Assembly (NCBI GenBank): GCA_037349105.1
Contig: JAYJMM010000064.1
Coordinates: forward strand, 186,001-250,000
DNA from: Limnomonas spitsbergensis
Lineage: Eukaryota; Chlorophyta; Chlorophyceae; Chlamydomonadales
Direction: 5' to 3'
DNA: 64,000 nt
A model generated the notes under the pieces. That model was not told the origin of the DNA. It saw only the letters and a list, made by a program, of their open reading frames with translations, and made no database searches. Positions 12,790-24,365 of the stretch are shown piece by piece (within the stretch, counting starts at the first letter, position 1; every line of letters starts with the position of its first letter). The position numbers and the translations under genes are program-made.

Positions 12790-13335
12790 TGCATACTTAA
12801 TGGACACTAATAACATGGTACCGTAACCAAAGTAACGGACAGGGCATAACAAGGTACCGTCACCATGGTAATGAACCAAAATACCAAGGTATAGTAGGTA
12901 GAACATGGTACCGTAACCATAGTATCGGACAGGGTATAACCGGGTAATGTAACCATAGTATCGGACACGGTCTACCATGGTATAACATGGTATTGTGACC
13001 ATAGTATCGGACACGGTATACCAAGGTATAACATGGTATTATTACCATAGTAACGGACAGGGCATACCAGGGTATTGGTACCTAGTATCGGACATTTGTA
13101 CCATGGTATGGTTACCATAGTTACGGACACACGTACCATGGTACAACCAGGGTATTGCTACCATAGTAACGGACACAAATACCGGGGTATTGTTACCAGG
13201 GTACCACCATGGTAACATTTCCTTTACCAGGGTACTCTTACCCTTACCAGGGTAAACGACTTTTACCATGGTAAACGCGTTTACCTAGTATCGGACATTT
13301 TCACCCTAGTAAAAAGCCGTTTTACCCTGGTAACG
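12790..13335. repeat. palindrome cluster TACCNNGGTA with CCATAGTAWCGGACA phrase
   Basis: About nine loosely spaced copies of ACCATAGTAWCGGACA or close variants are interleaved with 10-mers of the form TACC-NN-GGTA. TACCATGGTA occurs four times, with TACCAGGGTA, TACCGGGGTA and TACCAAGGTA also present. Spacing is irregular, about 30-60 bp. The sequence is rich in overlapping short inverted repeats and has no credible ORF. Confidence 0.85.
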
Positions 13336-13426
13336 CCCCCCACGCCGTCTTGTGGTGAGTTCACTCAACATAGTCACTAATTCTGGTTGGGACCTAAAAC
13401 ATACCACTGATTACTATGTGGATCCG

Positions 13427-13798
13427 ATGCAACCTGCTACGTACCAATTCCTGCAAAGGCAACATGGTATGCACGTCTTAATTGCCAACCCACCTGAAGG
13501 GTTCGCAGATGTTATCTGTGCGCTTGCCGTGCAATACGCTCGTCACGTTGCTTGTTGCTTGGTAACTGCTTATTTTTTTCAGGAGTCTTCAGCCAGGAGG
13601 ATGTGGCTCGAAGAATTGAAGAATCAAGGACGTGTCGTATTGATGACGTCTAATGCAGCCAAGATACACATGTTAGGGCAAACCATTATGCACCCGACTT
13701 ACAGTAACAAGATGTGGCTTCTGGTTTTTGCAACGGAAGGATTGAGATTGGCAATCATGCCGATGAGTGCTTTTGAACTTGGTTGGACTGCGTTATAA
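13427..13798 (+). CDS. hypothetical protein, possibly retroelement-linked
   Basis: I do not recognise this gene with certainty. The frame is open from about 13352; the first ATG is 13427 and the stop is at 13796-13798. The translation has balanced, non-repetitive composition, unlike most of the window: QPATYQFLQRQHGMHVLIAN, then PPEGFADV, and later RRMWLEELKNQGRVVL. The NPP motif followed by a hydrophobic strand recalls the NPPx/DPPx signature of adenine-N6 methyltransferase-like domains seen in some algal retroelements, but the rest of such a fold is not evident. Inside it, 13562-13582 looks like an intron (GTAACT to TTTTTTTCAG) but is only 21 nt and in frame. The stem-loop run at 14033-14343 lies just downstream. 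Confidence 0.35.
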   Translation: MQPATYQFLQRQHGMHVLIANPPEGFADVICALAVQYARHVACCLVTAYFFQESSARRMWLEELKNQGRVVLMTSNAAKIHMLGQTIMHPTYSNKMWLLVFATEGLRLAIMPMSAFELGWTAL

Positions 13799-14032
13799 AT
13801 TACACGATTGCTGGTTCCCCTTTTCTTGTCATTATTCTATAAGGTTCTTATTTCAGGCTGGGGGGGGACTGGAAGGGGGTTACTCCTATTTAGTTCTTTT
13901 CACTGAGGCTATTGCGCAGTCATTTGCTTGCGCAGCCATTAGCCCCGACAGCTGTCATGCTGAACTAGTGCACCGTGCGTATTACTGGCTTATCTTTTCT
14001 TGAACTAAGGATCTCTGCTGTTGAACTCTGTT

Positions 14033-14343
14033 TGTGAAACTGTTGTCACAGTCACACTTCTGTGATGGCTCTGTTTGTCTGTGAAGTGTGTTGTTCACAC
14101 TTCTGTTGTCTCCCAAAGTGGCTGTTTTGTCTCTTGCAGCCACTATTTCTTTCTTACTTGAAGCCCTGATTTCGTAATCACCCTTTAATCTGAAGTTACA
14201 TAGTCACTCCTCATCGAGCAAGCACAAACACTGCTCACTTTATTCCAGCAAGCACAAACACTGCTCGGATATCGATCCATCATACAGAACAAGCACAAAC
14301 AATGTTCGACCCTTCAGTCTAAGCAAGCACAAACACTGCTTAG
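14033..14343. ncRNA. run of eight consecutive stem-loops
   Basis: Eight hairpins follow one another. The first four are 14033-14050 (TGTGA/TCACA), 14052-14065 (TCACA/TGTGA), 14083-14103 (GAAGTGTG/CACACTTC, 5-nt loop) and 14117-14144 (AGTGGCTG/CAGCCACT). The last four share the loop AGCACAAACAC (one base differs in the third): 14216-14236 (GAGCA/TGCTC), 14247-14265 (AGCA/TGCT), 14287-14307 (GAACA/TGTTC) and 14319-14343 (CTAAGCA/TGCTTAG). Stem bases change in compensated pairs while the loop stays constant. That pattern suggests selection on structure in RNA or single-stranded DNA; whether it is transcribed is unknown. Confidence 0.55.
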
Positions 14344-14635
14344 TCTTGGAGGTCTTCTCTTGATATTTCGGCCCTTATCAGGCATTCTCCAGCCTTCCAG
14401 CTGGTTTACCACCACCAACTCCATCAACACTTCATCAACAGCCAGTCCAGAGGCTCCAAGTCGACTCCCTGATAGATCATCAAGCGAGTCTCCCCATCTG
14501 AAGATCGCCTACAAGCGACTTCCCACTGAAGATCATCGTACCCTGTCATCAGTGTACTACATCTTCAACTGCTACTTCAGTCACCTTCGGAAGGGTCGAC
14601 CCATCAGGCAGTGACTGCACTACAGCCGTCACTCG

Positions 14636-14935
14636 CCACCTGTCAACCGTCAACCGTCAACCGTCAAGCGTCTCCTTTCACCTGACGCCTTACACCTGTC
14701 AACCGTCACCTGCCACATAGGTGCTGGCGCTACTGGACCTCGCCAACATGCACAGTTGAAGGCCGGTGGTCGGGGGGGCCCAAGGAACCAACATTTCGTG
14801 TGTGCGCCCTTACTAGCCAAACCTACTGATGTGACGCCTTTGTCACTACGTAAGGCAGCAACAGAACTATAGCCCTTACCTGTCACCTGTCACCTATCAA
14901 CCGTCACCTATCAGGAAGGGGACACTGGGATCCCG
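14636..14935. repeat. short CGTCAAC/CACCTGTCA repeats around a unique segment
   Basis: Short tandem phrases CCGTCAAC and CACCTGTCAAC occur at 14636-14720 and 14878-14915, flanking about 150 bp of unique sequence. No gene is apparent. Confidence 0.6.
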
Positions 14936-14949
14936 CGTCCCAGCACTAG

Positions 14950-17900
14950 CATGGCCGACTACCACTCCTGGTTTCACCCCCACCCACGCCCCCCCCATAC
15001 CAGGTGCATGGCCGCCTACCACTACTGGTTTCATCCCCACCCACGCCCCCCCCCATCCCAGGTGCATAGCCGCCTACCACTCCTGGTTTCACCCCCACCC
15101 ACGCCCCTCCTCACCCCAGGTGAATGGCCGCCTACCACTCCTGGTTTCACCCCCACCCACGCGCCCCCCCATCCCAGGTGCATGGCCGCCTACCACTCAT
15201 GGTTTCACCCCCACCCACGCCCCCCCCCCCCCCATCCCAGGTGCATGGCCGCCTACCACTTTTGGTTTCACCCCCACCCACGCCCCCCCCCCATCCAAGG
15301 TGCATGGCCGCCTACCACTCCTGGTTTCACCCCCACCCACGCCCCTCCTCACCCCAGGTGCATGGCCGCCTACCACTCCTGGTTTCACCCCCACCCACGC
15401 GCCCCCCCATCACAGGTGCATGGCCGCCTACCACTCCTGGTTTCACCCCCACCCACGCCCCCCCCCCCCCCCATCTTAGGTGCATGGCCGCCTACCACTT
15501 TTGGTTTCACCCCCACCCACGCCCCCCCCCCATCTTAGGAGCATGGCCGCCTACCACTCCTGGTTTTACCCCCACCCACGCCCCCCCCCATCCCAGTTGC
15601 ATGGCCGCCTACCACTCCTCTATTTACCCCCACCCACGCCCCCCCTCATCCCAGGTGCATGGCCGCCTACCACTCCTGGTTTCACCCCCACCCACGCCCC
15701 TCCCCATCCCAGGTGCATGGCCGCCTACCACTCCTGGTTTCACCCCCACCCACGCCCCTCCCCATCCAGGTGCATGGCCGCCTACCACTCCTGGTTTCAC
15801 CCCCACCAACGCCCCCCCCCATCCCAGGTGCAAGGCCGCCTACCATTCCTGGTTTCACCCCCACCCACGCCCCCCCCCCCATCCCAGGTGCATGGCCGCC
15901 TACCACTCCTGGTTTCACCCCCACCCACGCACCCCCCCCCATCTTAGGTGCATGGCCGCCTACCACTCCTGGTTTCACCCCCACCCACGCCCCCCCCCCA
16001 TCCCAGGTGCATGGCCGCCTACCACTCCTGGTTTCACCCCCCCCCCACACCCCCCCCCATCCCAGGTGCATGACCGCCTACCACTCCTGGTTTCACCCCC
16101 ACCCACGCCCCTCCTCACCCCAGGTGCATGGCCGCCTTCCACTCCTGGTTTCACCCCCACCCACGCCCCCACCCCCATCCCAGGTGCATGGCCGCCTACC
16201 ACTCATGGTTTCACCCCCACCCACTCCCCCCCCCCATCTTAGGTGCATGGCCGCCTACCACTCATGGTTTCACCCCCACCCACGCCCCCTCCCCCCATCC
16301 CAGGTGCATGGCCGCCTACCACTCCTGGTTTCACCCCCACCCACGCCCCCCCCCCCATCTTAGGTGCATGGCCGCCTACCACTCCTGGTTTCACCCCCAC
16401 CCACGCCCCCCCCCCCATCCCAGGTGCATGGCCGCCTACCACTCCTGGTTTCACCCCCACCCACGCGCCCCCCCATCCCAGGTGCATGGCCGCCTACCAC
16501 TCCTGGTTTCACCCCCACCCACGCCCCCCCCCCCCCATCCCATGTGCACGACCGCCTACCACTTTTGGTTTCACCCCACCCACGCCCCCCCCCCATCTTA
16601 GGAGCATGGCCGCCTACCACTCCTGGTTTTACCCCCACCCACGCCCCCCCTCATCCCAGGTGCATGGCCGCCTACCACTCCTGGTTTCACCCCCACCCAC
16701 GCCCCTCCCCATCCCAGGTGCATGGCCGCCTACCACTCCTGGTTTCACCCCCACCCACGCCCCCCCCCCATCCCAGGTGCATGGCCGCCTACCATTCCTG
16801 GTTTCACCCCCACCCACGCCCCCCCCCATCCCAGGTGCATGGCCGCCTACCACTCCTGGTTTCACCCCCACCCACGCACCCCCCATCCCAGGTGCATGGC
16901 CGCCTACCACTCCTGGTTTCACCCCCACCCACGCCCCCCCCCCATCCCAGGTGCATGGCCGCCTACCACTCCTGGTTTCACCCCCACCCACGCCCCTTCT
17001 CACCCCAGGTGCATGGCCGCCTACCACTCCTGGTTTCACCCCCACCCACGCCCCCCCCATCCCAGGTGCATGGCCGCCTACCACTCCTGGTTTCACCCCC
17101 ACTCACGCCCTTCCTCACCCCAGGGTGCATGGCCGCCTACCACTCCTGGTTTCACCCCCACCCACACCCCCCCCCCATCCCAGGTGCATGGCCGCCTACC
17201 ACTCCTGGTTTCACCCCCACCCACGCCCCCCCCCCCCCATCTTAGGTGCATGGCCGCCTACCACTTTTGGTTTCACCCCCACCCACGCCCCCCCCCCCCC
17301 CATCCCAGGTGCATGGCCGCCTACCACTCCTGGTTTCACCCCCACCCACGCCCCCCCCCATCTTAGGTGCATGGCCGCCTACCACTCCTGGTTTCACCCC
17401 CACCCACGCCGCCCCCCCCCCCATCCCAGGTGCATGGCCGCCTACCACTCCTGGTTTCACCCCCACCCACGCCCCCCCCCCCATGCCAGGTGCATGGCTG
17501 CCTACCACTCATGGTTTCACCCCCACCCACGCCCCTCCTCACCCCAGGTGCATGGCCGCCTACCACTCCTGGTTTCACCCCCACCCACGCGCCCCCCCAT
17601 CCCAGGTGCATGGCCGCCTACCACTCCTGGTTTCACCCCCACCCACGCCCCCCCCCCATCCCATGTGCATGACCGCCTACCACTTTTGGTTTCACCCCAC
17701 CCACGCCCCCCCCCCATCTTAGGAGCATGGCCGCCTACCACTCCTGGTTTTACCCCCACCCACGCCCCCCCCCATCCCAGGTGCATGGCCGCCTACCACT
17801 CCTCGTTTTACCCCCACCCACGCCCCCCCTCATCCCAGGTGCATGGCCGCCTACCACTCCTGGTTTCACCCCCACCCACGCCCCTCCCCATCCCAGGTGC

Positions 17901-20900
17901 ATGGCCGCCTACCATTCCTGGTTTCACCCCCACCCACGCCCCCCCCCCATCCCAGGTGCATGGCCGCCTACCATTCCTGGTTTCACCCCCACCCACGCCC
18001 CCCCCCATCCCAGGTGCATGGCCGCCTACCACTCCTGGTTTCACCCCCACCCACGCCCCCCCCCCCATCCCAGGTGCATGGCCGCCTACCACTCCTGGTT
18101 TCACCCCCACCCACGCCCCCCCCCCATCTTAGGTGCATGGCCGCCTACCACTCCTGGTTTCACCCCCACCCACGCCCCCCCCCCCATCCCAGGTGCATGG
18201 CCGCCTACCACTCCTGGTTTCACCCCCACCCACGCGCCCCCCCATCCCAGGTGCATGGCCGCCTACCACTCCTGGTTTCACCCCCACCCACGCCCCCCCC
18301 CCCCCCATCCCATGTGCACGACCGCCTACCACTTTTGGTTTCACCCCACCCACGCCCCCCCCCCATCTTAGGAGCATGGCCGCCTACCACTCCTGGTTTT
18401 ACCCCCACCCACGCCCCCCCTCATCCCAGGTGCATGGCCGCCTACCACTCCTGGTTTCACCCCCACCCACGCCCCTCCCCATCCCAGGTGCATGGCCGCC
18501 TACCACTCCTGGTTTCACCCCCACCCACGCCCCCCCCCCATCCCAGGTGCATGGCCGCCTACCATTCCTGGTTTCACCCCCACCCACGCCCCCCCCCATC
18601 CCAGGTGCATGGCCGCCTACCACTCCTGGTTTCACCCCCACCCACGCACCCCCCATCCCAGGTGCATGGCCGCCTACCACTCCTGGTTTCACCCCCACCC
18701 ACGCCCCCCCCCCATCCCAGGTGCATGGCCGCCTACCACTCCTGGTTTCACCCCCACCCACGCCCCTTCTCACCCCAGGTGCATGGCCGCCTACCACTCC
18801 TGGTTTCACCCCCACCCACGCCCCCCCCATCCCAGGTGCATGGCCGCCTACCACTCCTGGTTTCACCCCCACTCACGCCCTTCCTCACCCCAGGGTGCAT
18901 GGCCGCCTACCACTCCTGGTTTCACCCCCACCCACACCCCCCCCCCATCCCAGGTGCATGGCCGCCTACCACTCCTGGTTTCACCCCCACCCACGCCCCC
19001 CCCCCCCCATCTTAGGTGCATGGCCGCCTACCACTTTTGGTTTCACCCCCACCCACGCCCCCCCCCCCCCATCCCAGGTGCATGGCCGCCTACCACTCCT
19101 GGTTTCACCCCCACCCACGCCCCCCCCCATCTTAGGTGCATGGCCGCCTACCACTCCTGGTTTCACCCCCACCCACGCCGCCCCCCCCCCCATCCCAGGT
19201 GCATGGCCGCCTACCACTCCTGGTTTCACCCCCACCCACGCCCCCCCCCCCATCCCAGGTGCATGGCTGCCTACCACTCATGGTTTCACCCCCACCCACG
19301 CCCCTCCTCACCCCAGGTGCATGGCCGCCTACCACTCCTGGTTTCACCCCCACCCACGCGCCCCCCCATCCCAGGTGCATGGCCGCCTACCACTCCTGGT
19401 TTCACCCCCACCCACGCCCCCCCCCCATCCCATGTGCATGACCGCCTACCACTTTTGGTTTCACCCCACCCACGCCCCCCCCCCATCTTAGGAGCATGGC
19501 CGCCTACCACTCCTGGTTTCACCCCCACCCACGCCGCCCCCCCCCCCCATCCCAGGTGCATGGCCGCCTACCACTCCTCGTTTTACCCCCACCCACGCCC
19601 CCCCTCATCCCAGGTGCATGGCCGCCTACCACTCCTGGTTTCACCCCCACCCACGCCCCTCCCCATCCCAGGTGCATGGCCGCCTACCATTCCTGGTTTC
19701 ACCCCCACCCACGCCCCCCCCCCATCCCAGGTGCATGGCCGCCTACCATTCCTGGTTTCACCCCCACCCACGCCCCCCCCCATCCCAGGTGCATGGCCGC
19801 CTACCACTCCTGGTTTCACCCCCACCCACGCCCCCCCCCCATCCCAGGTGCATGGCCGCCTACCACTCCTGGTTTCACCCCCACCCACGCCCCCCCCCCC
19901 CCATCCCAGGTGCATGGCTGCCTACCACTCATGGTTTCACCCCCACCCACGCCCCTCCTCACCCCAGGTGCATGGCCGCCTACCACTCCTGGTTTCACCC
20001 CCACCCACGCGCCCCCCCATCCCAGGTGCATGGCCGCCTACCACTCCTGGTTTCACCCCTACCCACGCCCCCCCCCCATCCCATGTGCATGACCGCCTAC
20101 CACTTTTGGTTTCACCCCACCCACGCCCCCCCCCCATCTTAGGAGCATGGCCGCCTACCACTCCTGGTTTTACCCCCACCCACGCCCCCCCCCCATCCCA
20201 GGTGCATGGCCGCCTACCACTCCTCGTTTTACCCCCACCCACGCCCCCCCTCATCCCAGGTGCATGGCCGCCTACCACTCCTGGTTTCACCCCCACCCAC
20301 GCCCCTCCCCATCCCAGGTGCATGGCCGCCTACCATTCCTGGTTTCACCCCCACCCACGCCCCCCCCCCATCCCAGGTGCATGGCCGCCTACCATTCCTG
20401 GTTTCACCCCCACCCACGCCCCCCCCCATCCCAGGTGCATGGCCGCCTACCACTCCTGGTTTCACCCCCACCCACGCCCCCCCCCCATCCCAGGTGCATG
20501 GCCGCCTACCACTCCTGGTTTCACCCCCACCCACGCCCCCCCCCCATCCCAGGTGCATGGCCGCCTACCACTCATGGTTTCACCCCCACCCACGCCCCTC
20601 CTCACCCCAGGTGCATGGCCGCCTACCACTCCTGGTTTCACCCCCACCCACGCCCCCCCCCATCCCAGGTGCATGACCGCCTACCACTCCTGGTTTCACC
20701 CCCACCCACGCCCCTCCTCACCCCAGGTGCATGGCCGCCTACCACTCCTGGTTTCACCCCCACCCACGCCCCCACCCCCATCCCAGGTGCATGGCCGCCT
20801 ACCACTCCTGGTTTCACCCCCACCCACGCCCCCTCCCCCCATCTTAGGTGCATGGCCGCCTACCACTTTTGGTTTCACCCCCACCCACGCCCCCCCCCCA

Positions 20901-21246
20901 TCCCAGGTGCATGGCCGCCTACCACTCATGGTTTCACCCCCACCCACGCCCCCCCCCCCCCCCCATCTTAGGTGCATGGCCGCCTACCACTCCTGGTTTC
21001 ACCCCCACCCACGCCCCCCCCCCCCATCCCAGGTGCATGGCCGCCTACCACTCCTGGTTTCACCCCCACCCACGCCCCCCCCCCATCCCAGGTGCATGGC
21101 TGCCTACCACTCATGGTTTCACCGCCACCCACGCCCCCCCCATCCCAGGTGCATGGCCGCCTACCACTCATGGTTTCACCGCCACCCACGCCCCCCCCCA
21201 TCCCAGGTGCATGGCCGCCTACCACTCCTGGTTTCACACCCCCCAC
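14950..21246. repeat. ~58-bp poly-C minisatellite with 1,769-bp higher-order period
   Basis: About 105 copies of a unit of roughly 58 bp are present: GCATGGCCGCCTACCACTCC, then TGGTTTCACCCCCACCCACG, a C run of variable length, and CATCCCAGGT. Large blocks repeat at about 1,769 bp (16364-17245 matches 18133-19014; 16722-17102 matches 18492-18872). Each unit contains CAG followed by GTGCATGG, a string that could act as acceptor or donor. Long frames occur in every register and on both strands and reflect the lack of stops in the unit, not genes. Confidence 0.93.
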
Positions 21247-21900
21247 GCCCCCCCGGGTGCGTTAACTTTATAACAGCCTGGGTTTTTTTGAAGCTTACCG
21301 CACCCGGATTCAGCCGATGGCGGGCGCCGTTTTTGCGTGACCCCAGGAGCCTCTCCTTGAGGAGGCGAGTGTGCTTGCGTGCGCACTGTCTGCATGCTTG
21401 GTCTTGCATGTTCTTCGTCTGTCGTCTGTTGCTGGCGGTCATGTTTTCCTCAGGTTTGTGTTCCGGTCTTCGTTTTCTGGTCTCTTCCCGGTTTGTTCTG
21501 CCTAGCCCTTTTGAGAAAGACTTGGGTGGATGCGTCAACAAGTCAAGGCTGCGGCCCAGTGCAGTTACCCTAGAGGATGCCAGCGGCGCAAGGGTCAGCA
21601 GTGTGAGGCTCGCCTGCCACTACGCTAGAGGAGATGGTGAGCATTAGGACGATGCGCTTTATGCTTGCTTCCAATGCCCTAGCGTCCAGGCAAAGTTACG
21701 AGGTGTGTATGGCCACCCATACAGTGCCGCTGCTGACTAACGAGTTTGCTCCATTTTCCAGTTTATACTAACGGCCTCACACATTTCAGTACATTTTTTT
21801 GTGAAAGTGACTCCTCTTGTGAGGCCCAGGGTTAGGGAGTTCATTCACTCGTTGGTGCTTGCCCAGGGGGTCACTGTTTTTTGCTCATGGTCCTAGAAGA
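21247..21900. other. unique spacer, no gene recognised
   Basis: This is unique sequence after the poly-C array. A frame runs in from the array to a stop near 21647 but shows no domain. No exon or RNA gene could be supported. Confidence 0.4.
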
Positions 21901-22224
21901 TCAGGTGCCAGTACCGGTACGGGCACATGTCCCATGCTCTCAAATTCATGGGCGCCTCACTCCGGTATCCTTCTTTCCTGGTGATGGGCGCCTTTGTCGC
22001 CGAGTCTTTTTCTTTGGGTCCAATGGTGTACTGGTATCGACTCCCACACTTTCGCACACTGCCACCAAAGAGTAACGACGTGCTTGTCTTGTTTGACATT
22101 CCTTTTGGGGGTAGGGTGTCATCCCTCTCTTCTATCTTCTTTCTTTCTCCTCGTCCGCAGTATCCCTCTCCTCTGTCTTTCTTTCTTCCATGTTGCCTAC
22201 ATTCTCCTTTTTTTTCATCCAGAC

Positions 22225-22290
22225 ATTTGGGCGCCCATGTGGCCAAGACTTTTTGAGCAGGGCCCAGATGTGGTATGTCATTGACTCACC
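22225..22290 (+). repeat. dispersed repeat family G, copy 1
   Basis: The core reads GGGCGCCCATGTGGCCAAGA, then CTTTTTGAGCAGGGCCCAGA and TGTGGTATGTCATTGAC. A CTTTCTTT-rich stretch lies upstream (22130-22215). Related copies are near 23360, 23455, 23640 (minus), 23826 and 51062 (minus), so this is a dispersed family, probably a degraded mobile element. Confidence 0.7.
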
Positions 22291-22429
22291 ATAACTTTCT
22301 AGCGGATGAGGATATACCCCTCAAACGGTACACGAATGGAGTGTGGTACCATTTAGCTGAATGCAGAGGATTCATGAAAAACGTTGCCAAATATTCTGCA
22401 CCCCTCCGAATTGTTAACGACATTCCTTC

Positions 22430-23155
22430 TAGCCAGGTACAGGCCTTCCAGCCAGGCCGCGTAGGCACTCTAGCCAGGCGTAGGCCCTACAGCCAAGCGT
22501 AGGCACTCTAGCCATGCACAGGCCCTACAGCCAGGCGTAGGCACTCTAGCCAGGCGCAGGCCCTACAGCCAGGCGTGGGCCCTCTAGCCAGGTACAGACC
22601 TTCCAGCCAGGCGTAGGCCCTCTAGCCAGGTACAAGCCTTCCAGCCAGGCGTAGGCCCTCTAGACAGGTACAGGCCCTCTAGCCAGGTACAGACCTTCCA
22701 ACCATGCGTAGGCCCTCTAGCCAGGTACATGCCTTCCAGCCATGCGTAGGCCCTCTAGACAGGTACAGGCCCTCCAGCCAGGCGTAGGCCCTCTTGCCAT
22801 GCGTAGGCCCTATAGCCAGGTACAGACCTTCCAGCCAGGCGTAGGCCCTCTAGCCAGGTTCAGGCCTTCCAGCCAGGTGCATGCCTTCCAGCCAGGCGCA
22901 AGCCCTCCAGCCAGGCGTATGCCTTCCAACTAGGCGCATGCCCTCCAGCTAGGTGCAGGCCTTCCATCCAGGTGCAGGCCTTCCAGCTAGGCGCAGGCCC
23001 TCCAGCCAGGTGCATGCCTTCCGGCCAGGTGCAGGCCCTCCAGCCAGGCGCAGGCCTTCCAACCAGGTGCAGGCCCTCCAGCCAGGCGCAGGCCTTCCAA
23101 CCAAGTGCAGGCCTTCCAGCTAGGCGCAGGCTCTCCTGCCAGGCGTCGAGGCCAC
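22430..23155. repeat. 19-bp minisatellite
   Basis: About 38 copies of a 19-bp unit occur, alternating AGCCAGGCGTAGGCCCTCT and AGCCAGGTACAGACCTTCC types. The first half mixes the two types; the second half drifts to CCAGCCAGGCGCAGGCCTT. Reading frames across it have a 19-residue period, as expected from a 19-bp unit. Confidence 0.9.
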
Positions 23156-23339
23156 CGTGTTAAGCGGCCATCTCACCAGCCACCAGATAAACAACAAGGA
23201 TACCTCTTCACCGTAAAAGGTGCACCCCTCCGTGCTTAGAAGGGCCGCTGGAATAACAACATGTGGGTCATCCTAGTTATCCCCTCAGCATAAGATGGCC
23301 ATCCAACCAGGATGGGGTTGACATTATGGAACCGTTCCT

Positions 23340-23510
23340 TTTCTTTTGTCCCAAAGGGACAGTTGGGTGCCCACGCGGCCGAGCCTTCTTGAGCAGGGCC
23401 CAGAGGTGTTACAGCATGTCATTCACATGCATTGAACATGAGCTGAGCTTTATTTAAGCAGAGCCCAGAGGTGTAACATCATTGACATATATTGAACATG
23501 AGCCACGATG
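23340..23510 (+). repeat. dispersed repeat family G, copies 2 and 3
   Basis: One full core (GACAGTTGGGTGCCCACGCG, GCCGAGCC, then TTGAGCAGGGCCCAGAGGTG) is followed at once by a second shortened copy (AAGCAGAGCCCAGAGGTGTA) with its own TGACATATATTGAACATGAG tail. This is a local tandem duplication of the 3' half. Confidence 0.7.
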
Positions 23511-23639
23511 AGAGCCACGAGCGCACCCAAGCTGTGTTTAAGTTCTGCCTCAGTAATAAGGCAATTAGATGCGATCAACAGCAAGAGAATGGCATCCAGT
23601 CCCCCAACGCAAGGAGACCATTCAAATAGTTCTATGACG

Positions 23640-23770
23640 TGACACATCTCTGGGCCCTGCTCAAAAAGGCCCGGCCGCATGGTCGCAAAGCATTAAAATT
23701 GGGAGAAGAAAAGAAAGTGAAGAGGGGAAAGGAAAGAAAGAGCGGGGAACACAAAGGAGAAGGAAGATGT
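23640..23770 (-). repeat. dispersed repeat family G, inverted copy
   Basis: CACATCTCTGGGCCCTGCTC followed by AAAAAGGCCCGGCCGC is the reverse complement of the family core. The purine-rich GAAAAGAAAGTGAAGAGGGG stretch that follows matches the complement of the CTTTCTTT segment next to copy 1. Another plus copy is at 23822-23885. Confidence 0.65.
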
Positions 23771-24365
23771 CCCTCCCACAAAAAAAAGGAAAGGCAGGCC
23801 ATTCAAGCACGTTAGGGGGTGACAGTTGGGCACGCAGCCCAGATTTTTGAGCAGGGCCCTAAAGCGTAATGTCATGGACCCGGTTAGCGGCCATCCCTCT
23901 AGAACGATAAACATAAGGTGTGGAAGTAGGTGTGGAAGTAGAGGTAAAAAAGCTACCTGTATTTATAAATCAGATATATAAAATAGATAAAAGATCGATA
24001 CGATGATGATTCTTCCTTTGACCTGGAAAAGTGTGGCACTTGGGCCCAGTGTACCCCGTGTCTTCCCTCCCTCCGTTGTAAACCACAACAACTGGCAGCA
24101 AACCTGCCCCCAGATGTCCCGAGCAATACCAGGTTTGACAACTAACGTCATTGTGCAAATAGGACACGAGTGGCATATATGTCACATGGCAGGAACTCCC
24201 CAGTTGAGACAGGAGCCGACGTATTGCACTCCCGGCGCCCGCCACCGCCACCTCCGCCATCACTTCCCCTTTCTATCCCACCCCCCGACCGTCACCACCA
24301 ACACCGCCACTACCGGTCCCGCCTCCACCTCCAACGGCTTGTTTCTCCCTGTAACCTCCTCGGCG

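Noticed and set aside
14951..21647. ORFs up to 1,051 codons reading HPRCMAAYHSWF repeats on plus and WVGVKPGVVGGHAP on minus
   Set aside because: They occur in every register and on both strands and change frame whenever the C-run length changes.
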